Shown here: piece after piece, positions 25,575-34,317 of the stretch | Numbering within the stretch: position 1 is the stretch's first letter | Layout of the letters: every line of letters starts with the position of its first letter | From: Actinomycetes bacterium | Lineage (GTDB): Bacteria > Actinomycetota > Actinomycetes > Actinomycetales > Dermatophilaceae | Direction of reading: 5' to 3' | NCBI GenBank assembly: GCA_029778715.1 | Contig: JAKOPT010000058.1 | Coordinates: forward strand, 25,947-89,946 | Length of the DNA stretch: 64,000 bases | Made by a program: the position numbers and the translations under genes | Notes under the pieces: model-generated | The model's database searches: none | Seen by the model: only the letters and a program-made list of their open reading frames with translations | What the model was told of the DNA's origin: nothing

Positions 25575-26822
25575 ATGCGGGTGAGGTGGCGGCCGGTGCT
25601 GTCGAGCGGCTGGACAGCCTTGGCGATTCTCACGACAGCCCTCATTGCAGGAATCTTTCGCGGCGTTCCTTGCTTGGGTGGCAAGGTCGACACTCCGGCA
25701 CTGTTTGCTCGGCAGTGCTATTCAGACATTCCGGTGTACTACGTGGGTCACGGCCTGTCGCAATCGCCCGACTGGTTCGGGGGCATTGCACGTGGATTTG
25801 CGGCGATCGAGTACCCGCCATTGACGGGTCAGTTCATTGGTTTGATGGCAAGGTTGACACACGTCATTGCGAGTTTCTCCGGTCGCCGGGGCTCCGAAAA
25901 TGAGGCGCTAATCTACTATCTGGTTAGCGGCGTTACTCTCTCGATCGTGATGCTGCTCTCGGCGCTTTTTCTGGGACGCCTTGTCGCTCGCGAAACATGG
26001 ACGATCAGCGCGCTTCTTGTGGCGCCGGTACTCGTTCTCGAATCCACGGTCAACTGGGACGCCCTGCCGTTGTTCTGCGTGGTGGTCGCCTTGCTTGCCT
26101 GGCGCCATAAGAGACTTGCACTTTTCGGTATCGCCGTGGGGCTGGGCATCGCGCTGAAGTTGTATCCAGGAGTGATGCTGGTCGCATCTGTGGGATTGGC
26201 GGTCCGTGGGCGGAGTTGGCGGATGGCCCTGATCCCACTCGGCAGTGCCCTGGCGGCCTGGGTCGCGTCAAACCTGGCCCTGGCGTTGGTGCACGGAGAT
26301 CAGTGGCTGGTTTTCTGGAAGCTCAACATCGAGCGCCGAGCCGACTTTGGTTCGGTGTGGGTGGCCCTACGGATCATCGGCTTGGGCACCCCGACGTCAA
26401 CTATGAATCTCGTCTATGGACTCGGACTGCTCTTGGTATGCCTAGGCGTGGTAGTTTACGCGGCGAAGGCCCGAGGGGGCGTTTCGGTCGAGGGCCTCTC
26501 GCTGGTTGTGCTGGTGGGCATGCTCGCCCTCAACAAGGTCTATTCCCCGCAGTACAGCCTCTGGCTGTTGCCGCTCGTCGTCGTCTATTTCTCGGCGAGT
26601 TGGATAGCCCTCTGGTCAATGGCGGAATCAGCATACTTCGTGGCAGTGTGGCACTATATCGTGCGGGTCGATAACTGGCATGTTCAGGGGATCGACAAAG
26701 TCTACCTGCTGGCGATAGCGGCGCGGGTGGCGGTGCAAGTGGTCCTGGCCATGCTCGTGCTCAGCGGACGCGAAGTGAAGCACCCAATGGGCTATGGGTC
26801 GAGCCGCTCAAGCGCACACTAG
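25575..26822 (+). CDS. GT87/GT-C type polyprenyl-phosphate mannosyltransferase-like membrane protein
   Basis: About 415 residues with 10-11 hydrophobic helices. The first extracytoplasmic loop contains DIPVYYVGHGLS and IEYPPLTGQF, the latter matching the EYPP element of DUF2029/GT87 mannosyltransferases that use a lipid-linked sugar outside the membrane. A later KLYPGVML and YSPQYSLWLLP also match that family. A GGGAGA ribosome site precedes the ATG. Codon use is visibly less GC-rich than its neighbours (TAT, ATT, TTT frequent), suggesting acquisition. Confidence 0.8.
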   Translation: MRVRWRPVLSSGWTALAILTTALIAGIFRGVPCLGGKVDTPALFARQCYSDIPVYYVGHGLSQSPDWFGGIARGFAAIEYPPLTGQFIGLMARLTHVIASFSGRRGSENEALIYYLVSGVTLSIVMLLSALFLGRLVARETWTISALLVAPVLVLESTVNWDALPLFCVVVALLAWRHKRLALFGIAVGLGIALKLYPGVMLVASVGLAVRGRSWRMALIPLGSALAAWVASNLALALVHGDQWLVFWKLNIERRADFGSVWVALRIIGLGTPTSTMNLVYGLGLLLVCLGVVVYAAKARGGVSVEGLSLVVLVGMLALNKVYSPQYSLWLLPLVVVYFSASWIALWSMAESAYFVAVWHYIVRVDNWHVQGIDKVYLLAIAARVAVQVVLAMLVLSGREVKHPMGYGSSRSSAH

Positions 26823-26941
26823 TGGTCCGTTTTCGAAATGTGCTGACGGGTGGGTCTTCTTGAGGGCTTCGTCAGGCATATTGGTCAGCCGAAGGGGGGT
26901 CGTACGCCACCGTCCCAGGTCCACACCCGTGAGACCGCCGA

Positions 26942-28048
26942 CTACACGGCCTGCTCGTGCGTGGTGAAGCGATCGAGGGAGCGGCGAGCCAGTTTCCGGG
27001 CCTGGACGTATGCCGCGCCCGCCCGTCCGCCGCGCGGGCCGTGGGCCATGTAGTGCTGCACCGTCGCCGGCGCCGCCAGTCGCGCCGGTGAGCCCGGGGC
27101 GTCCAACTGGGCGAAGGTCGCCTCCAAGGCCGCCCGCACGGCCGTCGACGAGTGCTTTTCGAGCACCCGGGCACGGCCCAAGTCGACCCGTCCCTGCCAC
27201 GCCGCCCGGTCGGTCTCGAAGGCCGCCATCGCCGCCAGGGTCGCGTCGCACATCCCGACGACGTCGGAGTCGAGGATGACCGAGGCTACGTCGGGAGTGA
27301 GGTACTCCTTGGCGCCATCGCCGGTGAACCCCACGACGTAGCACCCCGCCGCCATCGCCTCCGCTCCGGGCAAGCCGATCCCCTCGCGCTCGGCGCCGAA
27401 GAGGAAGATCGCGCTGCGCCCCAACTCCTGCGCCACCTGCGCCTGGGTCATGCCGTCGATGAGCACGATCTCCCAGTCACCGTCGGGGCGCCGCAGGCCT
27501 CCCGAGCGGCGCACCAACTGCACCGCCCCCAGCAAGTCCTCCCGGCGCCGGCGCGGCATCAACGCAATGCGCCGTTCCTTCTCCAAGGGGACGAAGTACG
27601 ACTCGATCTCCACCGGCACCGCGTGGATCGGGAACCCGGGCACACACGCGCGCTCCAAGAACGTGACGATCGCGTCCGAAATCCCGATCGTCGCCACCGC
27701 CTGCGGCCACCCCGGATACGCCCCGGGCACGTCCCGAGTGAACTCGGCATCCATAAAGACGAAGTCCATGCCCTGGCAGAGCATGACGTGCGGCACCGCG
27801 GGGTTGAGGAAACTCCACTTGCCGCCGCCCGTCTCGGGCATGACCAGGAGGTCGCCGGGGGCCGCCGTCACCGTGCGCCCGGTATCGACGGGGGCGGGGC
27901 TGTCCCAGTCGGCATACCGAAAACCGGGGGTGCCGTGCCAGACCCGCGCGTCGTAGCCGAGGGCGACGAGGTGGGCCACGAAGTTGTAGATGACCTTGAT
28001 CCCGCCGCTGGGGGAGGGCAGATCGGGGGCCATGAAGCGGATCGTCAC
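26942..28048 (-). CDS. Glycosyltransferase (GT4-like, DUF-type N-terminus)
   Basis: About 368 residues. FMAPDLPSPSGGIKVIYNF at the N-terminus is a glycine-rich acceptor-side motif. FLFGAEREGIGLPGAEAMAAG in the C-terminal half is the GT4 donor signature with both glutamates. HVMLCQGMDFVFM sits between them. The GTG at 28048 is the best start; the 40 bases between it and the plus-strand gene at 28089 hold divergent promoters. It is the last clear member of the glycan locus on the minus strand. Confidence 0.8.
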   Translation of the reverse strand: MTIRFMAPDLPSPSGGIKVIYNFVAHLVALGYDARVWHGTPGFRYADWDSPAPVDTGRTVTAAPGDLLVMPETGGGKWSFLNPAVPHVMLCQGMDFVFMDAEFTRDVPGAYPGWPQAVATIGISDAIVTFLERACVPGFPIHAVPVEIESYFVPLEKERRIALMPRRRREDLLGAVQLVRRSGGLRRPDGDWEIVLIDGMTQAQVAQELGRSAIFLFGAEREGIGLPGAEAMAAGCYVVGFTGDGAKEYLTPDVASVILDSDVVGMCDATLAAMAAFETDRAAWQGRVDLGRARVLEKHSSTAVRAALEATFAQLDAPGSPARLAAPATVQHYMAHGPRGGRAGAAYVQARKLARRSLDRFTTHEQAV

Positions 28049-28088
28049 GTCTCGACGGTAACCGGTGCGGTAGCGCCCTGAGGGGATA

Positions 28089-29300
28089 ATGCTTGATGTG
28101 GGCAAACCTCGCGTCGTCGTGGTGTCGAACCTCCTGCCGTTCGACGCCGTGCCGCACGCCGGTGGACGCTACCTCAGTGCGCTTACTCGCGCTCTGGAAG
28201 GGCGTGCCGATGTGGCCGTGGTCGTCGCCAACACCCCCGCCGCTCGGTATGCCGTACTCCAACCGGGCGCTCCCCGCCGCTCGCTGATCGCCGGGCTCGG
28301 TCGCGCCAGTTGGGTGGGTCGGGCCGGCGGGTATGCCGCGACGCATCTGGACCGGTGGCTGCGCCCCCGCGATCCCGGCCTGCCCTCGCTCGACCTGGCG
28401 TGGGAACTCGTGCGTGACCCGCGGCTGCGCCGCCTGGTCGCCGGGGCCGACGTGCTCGACCTGCAATGGTCCGAGGCGATCCGCCTCGCGCCCCTTCTGC
28501 GCCGGCTCAATCCCCGGGCCCGGATGATCGGCACCTTTCACGACGTGCAATCGCAGTTGTTCGAGCGGGAGATCGTCGTCGATCCGGGACGGGCCTCCTA
28601 TTGGCAGGCGATGGCGGCCCGCTCACGCCGGGCCGAACGGCGCGCCCTCGACCGGCTCGACGTCGTCCTCGCCTTCGGCGACAAGGACCTGCACCTGCTC
28701 GGCGACCCGGCGCACGGCCGGGTGATCCGGCCGCCGCTGGCGACGTCTGCGCAGGCGCGGCATACGACCCCGCCCGGCCCGCCGACCGTGCTCTTCGTGT
28801 CCCACCTGGCTCGCCCGGAGAACGTCGACGGGGTTCGCTGGCTGCTCCGCGCGACGTGGCCCGCCGTGCTGGACCGGGTACCCGACGCCCGCCTCCACCT
28901 CGCCGGGGCCGGGGCACCCACGGAGTTGACGGAGTTGGTCGCCAGCGTTGACTCGGTGCACCTCCTGGGTTTCGTCGACGACCTCGACCCGGTGTATGCC
29001 GCGGCCCACGTCGTCGTCGTCCCGTTGCGGACCGGGGCGGGCCTGAAGTTCAAGACGGTCGAGGCGCTCGTGCGCGGCATACCGGTCGTCACGACCAGCG
29101 TCGGGGCCGAGGGGGTGGGGCCGCCGGAGTTGTTTGCGGCGGTGCGGGACGATCCGGCGGGGGTGGCCGATGGCCTCGTCGGGGTTCTCACCGGCCCCGC
29201 CCCGTATGCCGCGCGCGCGGCGGCCGCACGGGAGTGGGCCCAGTCCGAGTACGGGGCCGAGAGGTTCACCGCGACCGTGGTCGACGCGTTGGGCCTCTGA
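28089..29300 (+). CDS. Family 4 glycosyltransferase
   Basis: A GT-B enzyme of 403 residues. VVVSNLLPFDAVPHAGGRY is the N-terminal loop; VLFVSHLARPENVDGVRWLL opens the donor domain; VVPLRTGAGLKFKTVEALVRGIPVV has the retaining-GT glutamate region. It contains an N-terminal sugar-recognition domain with LDLQWSEAIRLAPLL. The isoleucine of RGIP is coded by the rare ATA because the site is a copy of the CGGCATAC motif. An AGGGG site lies just before the ATG. It ends the glycan locus on the right. Confidence 0.85.
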   Translation: MLDVGKPRVVVVSNLLPFDAVPHAGGRYLSALTRALEGRADVAVVVANTPAARYAVLQPGAPRRSLIAGLGRASWVGRAGGYAATHLDRWLRPRDPGLPSLDLAWELVRDPRLRRLVAGADVLDLQWSEAIRLAPLLRRLNPRARMIGTFHDVQSQLFEREIVVDPGRASYWQAMAARSRRAERRALDRLDVVLAFGDKDLHLLGDPAHGRVIRPPLATSAQARHTTPPGPPTVLFVSHLARPENVDGVRWLLRATWPAVLDRVPDARLHLAGAGAPTELTELVASVDSVHLLGFVDDLDPVYAAAHVVVVPLRTGAGLKFKTVEALVRGIPVVTTSVGAEGVGPPELFAAVRDDPAGVADGLVGVLTGPAPYAARAAAAREWAQSEYGAERFTATVVDALGL

Positions 29301-29356
29301 CAGCGGCGCTCGGTAGGTTGAGACCCGACACCGAGAACGCACCGAGAGGACAAGCC

Positions 29357-29827
29357 ATGGCGGATCGGCTTCAGCCAGGAGACAAGGCTCCCGACTTCAC
29401 GTTGAGCGACGACACCGGCGCGCAGGTCTCGCTTTCCGACTACCAGGGCCGCAAGGTCATCGTCTACTTCTACCCGGCGGCGATGACGCCGGGTTGCACG
29501 ACCCAGGCCTGCGACTTCAGCGAATCGTTGGTGAGTTTGACCGCAGACGGGTATGCCGTGGTCGGCATCTCCCCGGACCAGCCCGCGAAGTTGGCGAAGT
29601 TCCGGTCCCGCGATGCCTTGACGATCACGCTGCTGTCCGACCCGGACAAGGCGGTGATGACCGCCTGGGGGGCCTTCGGCGAGAAGACGATGTACGGCAA
29701 GAAGGTGACCGGGGTCATCCGCAGCACGTTTGTCGTGGGGGAGGGCGGCACGATCGAGCGAGCGTGGTACAACGTGAGGGCGACCGGTCACGTCGCCAAG
29801 ATCCGCCGTGACCTCGGACTGCAGTGA
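29357..29827 (+). CDS. bcp: Thioredoxin-dependent peroxiredoxin (BCP/PrxQ)
   Basis: Reduces hydroperoxides with electrons from thioredoxin. 156 residues of thioredoxin fold. The active site FYPAAMTPGCTTQACDF has the peroxidatic cysteine and a resolving cysteine five residues on, the two-Cys arrangement of PrxQ. The family's usual Lys/Lys region before the site is present. A GAGAGGA ribosome site precedes the ATG. It is followed 10 bases later by the DUF3618 gene, a common order in actinobacteria. Confidence 0.95.
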   Translation: MADRLQPGDKAPDFTLSDDTGAQVSLSDYQGRKVIVYFYPAAMTPGCTTQACDFSESLVSLTADGYAVVGISPDQPAKLAKFRSRDALTITLLSDPDKAVMTAWGAFGEKTMYGKKVTGVIRSTFVVGEGGTIERAWYNVRATGHVAKIRRDLGLQ

Positions 29828-29837
29828 GGATGAACCC

Positions 29838-30107
29838 ATGAGCCCCTCCATCGACGCCCTCCAGGCCGATGTCATCGCACGCCGCCATCAGTTGGCTGGC
29901 ACCGTCGACGAACTGGCGGCCCGGGTTGCCCCTCAGGCCCTGGTCCAGCAGGCCACCGACACGGTGAAGGCCAAGGCCCTCGGCGTGGTTTACACCCCTG
30001 ACGGGCAGTTGCGGGTGGACCGGATCGCCATCGTCGGCGGCGTGTTGGTCGTGGCCGTCGCCCTACGCATCTGGGGTGGGCGCCGGCGAGCCCGCCGCCG
30101 TGGCTGA
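29838..30107 (+). CDS. DUF3618 small membrane protein
   Basis: 89 residues. The N-terminal IDALQADVIARRHQLAGTVDELAARV is the helical DUF3618 signature. One hydrophobic segment (IAIVGGVLVVAVALRIW) near residues 65-80 and a basic RRRARRRG tail give a single-pass membrane protein. Its role is unknown. It overlaps the groES-like gene by eight bases and follows bcp. Confidence 0.85.
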   Translation: MSPSIDALQADVIARRHQLAGTVDELAARVAPQALVQQATDTVKAKALGVVYTPDGQLRVDRIAIVGGVLVVAVALRIWGGRRRARRRG

Positions 30108-30447
30108 GCGCGAGACTCGGCGCGCCAAGGGCTACCTGCCGATCCGGATGCTCCACGACCGGGTGTTGGTCTCGGTCGACGGCGAGGCCGGCGAGCGGAC
30201 CTCGGGGGGCGGAATCCTCATCCCGGCCACCGCGAGCGTCGGCAAACGCCTCTCCTGGGCCCGCGTCGTCGCCATCGGGCCCAATGTGCGGCAGGTCGAC
30301 CTCGAAGACCGGGTCCTCTTCGACCCGGAGGAACGCGCCGAAGTCGAAATCCAGAGCAAGGGCTACGTCCTGCTGCGGGAACGCGACCTGCATGCCGTGG
30401 CCGCTCGGGCCCCGAAAGGCGAGGGCGGCACCGGCCTCTACCTGTAG
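30100..30447 (+). CDS. GroES-like co-chaperonin
   Basis: A 115-residue member of the Cpn10 fold: IRMLHDRVLVSVDG at the N-terminus, mobile loop region GERTSGGGILIPA, and a C-terminal GYVLLRERDLHAV. It differs from classic GroES by an extra N-terminal segment and a C-terminal tail, and groEL is not adjacent, so it is probably the paralogue commonly linked to bcp in actinobacteria, not the main groES. The GTG start at 30100 lies inside the DUF3618 gene. Confidence 0.8.
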   Translation: MAERETRRAKGYLPIRMLHDRVLVSVDGEAGERTSGGGILIPATASVGKRLSWARVVAIGPNVRQVDLEDRVLFDPEERAEVEIQSKGYVLLRERDLHAVAARAPKGEGGTGLYL

Positions 30448-30510
30448 GCCAGGGAGGCGCGCGGGTCCGATGCTGGGACGGCATCGGAAACCACAAAGGG
30501 CCCCTGGCCT
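30446..30510. terminator. Nested stem-loops between groES-like gene and tRNA-Lys
   Basis: An outer 9-bp stem (30446-30454 with 30502-30510, AGGCCAGGG/CCCTGGCCT) surrounds an inner 7-bp stem (30467-30473 with 30481-30487). The position after the bcp-groES operon and beyond the 3' end of the minus-strand tRNA suits a two-way terminator. Confidence 0.55.
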
Positions 30511-30535
30511 GCGGGTGCAGGTCAAAGGCCCGTGG

Positions 30536-30611
<76 letters not shown>

Positions 30612-30703
30612 GCGAGAAAGGACGCTATCAGGGACGCGCCTCGAAGTGAAATCCGAGCGTGGACAGCCAGGCCGACAGGGCGCCGAGGCAGCGTCGGCGC
30701 GCC

Positions 30704-31312
30704 TCAGCTCCGCGCCGGGTCCCGCCGCGAGCGCCAGAACCAGACCAGCGCCCCGGCCAACACCACGACCACCACGCCGAGCATCGCGATCCGCCCCCAG
30801 GACACCCCGGAGGTCGAGGAGGTCGCCGTCGCACTCGAAGCAGAGGCCGCAGGGCTCGGCGACCCGGTGGCCGAGGCAGTGCCGGACGGTGACGGTGCCG
30901 CTGACGAACCAGCGGTCGGCGGCAGGGTCGCTTGGAGGCGGTGAACGGTGAAGGTGGTCTTCCCGGCGATGGGGTGCGAGTCGGCGCTGACGATCCGGTA
31001 GGTGAGTTCACAGGTGCCCGCGACACCGGGGACCGACGCCAGCGGCTGAGTCACGACATTCGCCGAGGAGACAGGGGCGGGGAGGTCGAGAGCCTTCCCG
31101 TCACACGCCAACGCCACTTGCGAGAAGTCCCCGAGGACGTCAGCAGTGAACGTGAGCACCACCGAGGGGGGCGGGTCGGCCAGGACCGAGCCGTCGGCGG
31201 GCACGATCGAGAGCACCTCCGAATGCGCCTGCGCCGCGGGCGCCAGTGCCCCCGCAAGGCCTAGCGAGACGGCCAGCAGCACCACGGCAGCAAATAAACG
31301 ACGACCAGGCAT
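30704..31312 (-). CDS. Copper-resistance CopC domain membrane-anchored protein
   Basis: About 202 residues. A signal peptide (FAAVVLLAVSLGLAGAL) is cleaved after AQA to leave an N-terminal His (HSEVLSIVPADGS), a copper ligand in CopC/PcoC proteins. The beta-sandwich CopC domain (about residues 29-120) includes YRIVSADSHPIAG with the second conserved histidine. A Ser/Ala/Pro-rich linker is followed by one membrane helix and a basic tail, so the domain faces the exterior. ATG 31312 is favoured by GGGAG seven bases upstream. Confidence 0.9.
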   Translation of the reverse strand: MPGRRLFAAVVLLAVSLGLAGALAPAAQAHSEVLSIVPADGSVLADPPPSVVLTFTADVLGDFSQVALACDGKALDLPAPVSSANVVTQPLASVPGVAGTCELTYRIVSADSHPIAGKTTFTVHRLQATLPPTAGSSAAPSPSGTASATGSPSPAASASSATATSSTSGVSWGRIAMLGVVVVVLAGALVWFWRSRRDPARS

Positions 31313-31372
31313 CGGCACACTCCCAGCACGAAACGGCGTCGGCCCCGTCGCGCGAGGCGAGGGGCCGACGAG

Positions 31373-31449
31373 TGGGGTGAGCGACGGGGCTCGAACCCGC
31401 GACATCTTGGACCACAACCAAGTGCTCTACCAGCTGAGCTACGCCCACC
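31373..31449 (-). tRNA. tRNA-His (GTG anticodon)
   Basis: Minus-strand cloverleaf with acceptor GTGGGCG/CGCTCAC, anticodon stem CTTGG/CCAAG around TTGTGGT (anticodon GTG), the extra 5' G typical of tRNA-His at 31449, discriminator C at 31376, and encoded CCA at 31373-31375. Confidence 0.96.
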
Positions 31450-31500
31450 ATGGCGAGCCGACGGCATACCCGAAACGACGGGCCGCGACGGCAGCGGCGA

Positions 31501-32193
31501 CTATCGTACCCCGTCTTCAGGGCTGGCCCCGACAACCTCGGAGTCGACGGCACCCGACCCGGACGAGTCGTGGACGACCACGTGCGGGGCGGCCAAGGCG
31601 CGCAACTCCGCGGACGTGCGCCCGGGCGGGTCGCGGAAGACCGCCTCCCGGTAGTAGCGCAACTCGGCAATGGACTCGCGGATGTCCGCCAGGGCCCGGT
31701 GCCCACCCGACTTGGCCGGGGCGGCGAAGAAGGCCCGCGGATACCAGCGCCGAGCCAGTTCCTTGATCGAACTGACGTCAATGACCCGGTAGTGGAGGTG
31801 GGCCTCCAGGGTGGGCAGGTCGCGGGCGAGGAACCCGCGGTCGGTGCCGACGGTGTTGCCGCCGAGGGGTGCCTTGCGCGGCTCGGGCACCCACGTGCGG
31901 ACATAGTCGAGGACCTGCCGCTCGGCGTCGGCGAGGGTCGTGCCGGAGGGCAACTCGGCGAGCAGCCCCGAGGTGGTGTGCATGTCGCGGACGTAATCGC
32001 TCATTTGGGCGAGCGCCGCCTCGTCCGGGCGGATGACCACGTCGACACCGTCGCCGAGTTGGTTGAGCTCGAAGTCCGTGACCAGCGCCGCGACCTCGAT
32101 CAACGCGTCGTCCACCAGGGACAAGCCGGTCATCTCACAGTCGATCCAGACGATCCGGTCGGTGTGGGCGCGGTCCTGGGGCTGATGCGACAT
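31501..32193 (-). CDS. orn: Oligoribonuclease
   Basis: A 3'-5' exonuclease that degrades di- to penta-ribonucleotides at the end of RNA decay. The DEDDh residues are visible: IVWIDCEMTG (first Asp and Glu) near residue 14, NTVGTDRGFLARDLP in the middle, and SGGHRALADIRESI with the His and last Asp near 165-175. After residue 190 there is an extra tail of about 40 residues (DPPGRTSAELRAL…) beyond the usual length, as seen in some actinobacteria. It stands alone beside tRNA-His. Confidence 0.95.
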   Translation of the reverse strand: MSHQPQDRAHTDRIVWIDCEMTGLSLVDDALIEVAALVTDFELNQLGDGVDVVIRPDEAALAQMSDYVRDMHTTSGLLAELPSGTTLADAERQVLDYVRTWVPEPRKAPLGGNTVGTDRGFLARDLPTLEAHLHYRVIDVSSIKELARRWYPRAFFAAPAKSGGHRALADIRESIAELRYYREAVFRDPPGRTSAELRALAAPHVVVHDSSGSGAVDSEVVGASPEDGVR

Positions 32194-32251
32194 GGCTCAA
32201 CGATAGGAGGGCTCGGCGCCAAGTCCATGCCACGGGCTACCTTGGGGCACC

Positions 32252-33445
32252 ATGACCTCCCTTCCTACGGCGCCGGCCCCCGGATCGCCCGCCCGCGGGC
32301 CCGTGGTGGGGCTACGCAGGCGACGACTGCGGGCCTGGGCGATCACCGGCGCGGTGCTCTTCGGGTTCGTGCTCGCCGCCTTGGTGGTGACCGCGTACTT
32401 GCGGGCGGCCTTCGGGGTGCAGGCGCTCCTCCTCGGCACGCTGGTGGCGCTCCTGCCGCTCACCGTCGTCATCCCTACCTTCGTGTGGCTGGATCGCTTG
32501 GAAGCCGAACCGACGCGCTACCTGCTGGCGGCCTTCGCCTGGGGGGCCTTGGTCGCCGTCATCATCGCCGGCACCCTCAACACCTCGGCCATCCTCGTCC
32601 TGCGCCAGTCGGTGAGCGCCGACGGCGCCACCGTGGTGACCGCGGTCCTTGTGGCCCCCTTTGTCGAGGAAGCGGCCAAGGGGATGGGTGTCCTTTTGTT
32701 CTGGTGGCTGGCTCGGCGGGAATTCGACGGACTCGTCGACGGGATGGTGTATGCCGGGGTGGTCGCCGCCGGGTTCGCGTTCACCGAGAACATCCAGTAC
32801 TTCGCGCAGGCGTGGACCAGCGGTGGCCGGGAGGCCTTCACCGTGACCGTCATCGGTCGTGCCGTGCTGTCGCCCTTCGCGCACCCCATGTTCACCGTCC
32901 TCACCGGCATTGGCGTCGGGGTCGCCGCCTCGACCCGCTCGACCTGGCTGAAACTGAGCGCCCCCGTCGCGGGCTATCTCGGGGCCGTCGTCCTGCACTC
33001 CCTGTGGAACTTCTCCTCCGCTGCCGGTGCCAGCGGTTTCCTCACCGCCTACGTCGTGGTCGGGGTGCCGGTCTTCGTCGCGTGGGTGGCCCTCATCGCC
33101 TGGGCCCGGCGCCGTGAGGGGCGCCTGATCGCCGCGGCTCTCCAGCCGTATGCCGCCGCCGGCTGGCTCGGTGCCGAGGACGTCGTCATGCTCGCCACGG
33201 TGGGCCAACGGCATACCGCCCGGCGCTGGGCCCGGCGGCGCGGCGGACCAGCAGGGGCTGCGGCGATGGTGCGTTTCCAGGAGGCTGCCAGCGAGTTGGC
33301 GCTGTTGCGGCAGCGCCGGGAGATCTCACCCCCGACCATGTCCGCGCAGGCCTATGAGCAGCGGTTGCTCGCCACCATCGCGTCGGCGCGGCAGGTCTTC
33401 CTCGCCGGCCCGGGTCAGTCGGCCCGAGGCTGGCCCGGGGCCTAA
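32252..33445 (+). CDS. PrsW-family intramembrane metalloprotease
   Basis: About 397 residues with eight or so membrane helices. The catalytic elements of the CPBP/PrsW superfamily are present: PFVEEAAKG (EExxK), SPFAHPMFT and VLHSLWNF, supplying Glu and His ligands inside the membrane. PrsW in Bacillus cleaves an anti-sigma factor; the substrate here is not known. A soluble C-terminal region of about 110 residues (from about position 285) contains LQPYAAAGWLG and is typical of actinobacterial members. Divergent from orn. Confidence 0.87.
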   Translation: MTSLPTAPAPGSPARGPVVGLRRRRLRAWAITGAVLFGFVLAALVVTAYLRAAFGVQALLLGTLVALLPLTVVIPTFVWLDRLEAEPTRYLLAAFAWGALVAVIIAGTLNTSAILVLRQSVSADGATVVTAVLVAPFVEEAAKGMGVLLFWWLARREFDGLVDGMVYAGVVAAGFAFTENIQYFAQAWTSGGREAFTVTVIGRAVLSPFAHPMFTVLTGIGVGVAASTRSTWLKLSAPVAGYLGAVVLHSLWNFSSAAGASGFLTAYVVVGVPVFVAWVALIAWARRREGRLIAAALQPYAAAGWLGAEDVVMLATVGQRHTARRWARRRGGPAGAAAMVRFQEAASELALLRQRREISPPTMSAQAYEQRLLATIASARQVFLAGPGQSARGWPGA

Positions 33446-33497
33446 ACTTGACCCGGCTCGGGCGGCCGATGGGCGCCGAACTCCGGGTCAGGTCCAC

Positions 33498-33571
33498 GCC
33501 CCCGTAGCTCAGTTGGATAGAGCAAGAGCCTTCTAATCTCGAGGTCGCAGGTTCGAGTCCTGCCGGGGGCA
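33498..33571 (+). tRNA. tRNA-Arg (TCT anticodon)
   Basis: Acceptor GCCCCCG/CGGGGGC, D-arm, loop CTTCTAA with anticodon TCT, GGTTCGAGTCC T-arm and discriminator A; CCA is not encoded. The anticodon stem AGAGC/TCTCG forms only the three central pairs: the outer A-G and the inner C-U positions are mismatched, which is weaker than usual. Confidence 0.9.
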
Positions 33572-33634
33572 CCGCTGGGGGCACCGCCGGGCGTTCGGTG
33601 CGCGCGCAGGCGGCTGACCTGCCATGATGTCGCC

Positions 33635-34312
33635 GTGTCTACCGTCCATGTCCGGGTGCGCACCGTCCACGGTGTGCAAGAGGGCGACTGGGCAGTGCTT
33701 GCCGACACCGAACGGGAACGCGCCAGCCGCCGGATCGCGCAGGCGCCGTTCGTCACCGCACACGCGGCCCTGCACCAATTGGTGGCCGAGCACGTCGATA
33801 TCGATCCGCGGAAGGTCGTCGTCGGTCGGCGTTGTCCGTCGTGCGACAGTGACCGACACGGTCGGCCCTTCGTCGCCGACCACCCGGACATCTGGGTCTC
33901 CCTGTCCTACAGCCCGGACAAGGTCGTGGTCGCCCTTACAGCGGTGGGCCCGGTCGGTGTCGATGTCGAGGGGGTGGAAGCGACCGACTTCGACGGCTTC
34001 GACATGGTGACCCTGGCCGCCTGCGAGCAAACGGCGCTGTCCCCGCTACGCGGCCATGACCTGTTGAGCGCTCGAGCCCGGCTGTGGGCGCGCAAGGAGG
34101 CGATCCTCAAGGCCACCGGGTACGGATTGGTCGTCGACCCGACACAGGTGGTCGTCGCCGGGTGGAACGACACGGCCGCGCTCGTGGAGTGGCGCGGTGC
34201 CCAACCGGAGCCGCCCGCGGTCGCCCTGGTCGACGTACCCCTCGACGACGATCACCACCGGGCCAGCCTTGCCGTGCTCGCCACGGTGCCGGTGGCCGTC
34301 CACCAATCCTGA
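33635..34312 (+). CDS. 4'-phosphopantetheinyl transferase (Sfp-type)
   Basis: Loads phosphopantetheine from CoA onto a carrier protein serine. 225 residues with GPVGVDVEGVE (metal-binding Asp and Glu) and LWARKEAILKATGYG (the W-x-x-KE-A-x-x-K motif), the two signatures of the Sfp superfamily. GTG start. It converges with the M20 gene, with only five bases between stop codons. No carrier-protein gene is in the window, so the partner is elsewhere. Confidence 0.9.
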   Translation: MSTVHVRVRTVHGVQEGDWAVLADTERERASRRIAQAPFVTAHAALHQLVAEHVDIDPRKVVVGRRCPSCDSDRHGRPFVADHPDIWVSLSYSPDKVVVALTAVGPVGVDVEGVEATDFDGFDMVTLAACEQTALSPLRGHDLLSARARLWARKEAILKATGYGLVVDPTQVVVAGWNDTAALVEWRGAQPEPPAVALVDVPLDDDHHRASLAVLATVPVAVHQS

Positions 34313-34317
34313 GTTGC

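Noticed and set aside
26823..26941. Small gene between the GT87-type gene and the next glycosyltransferase
   Set aside because: Only short frames without a ribosome site or recognisable product; treated as a spacer between convergent genes.
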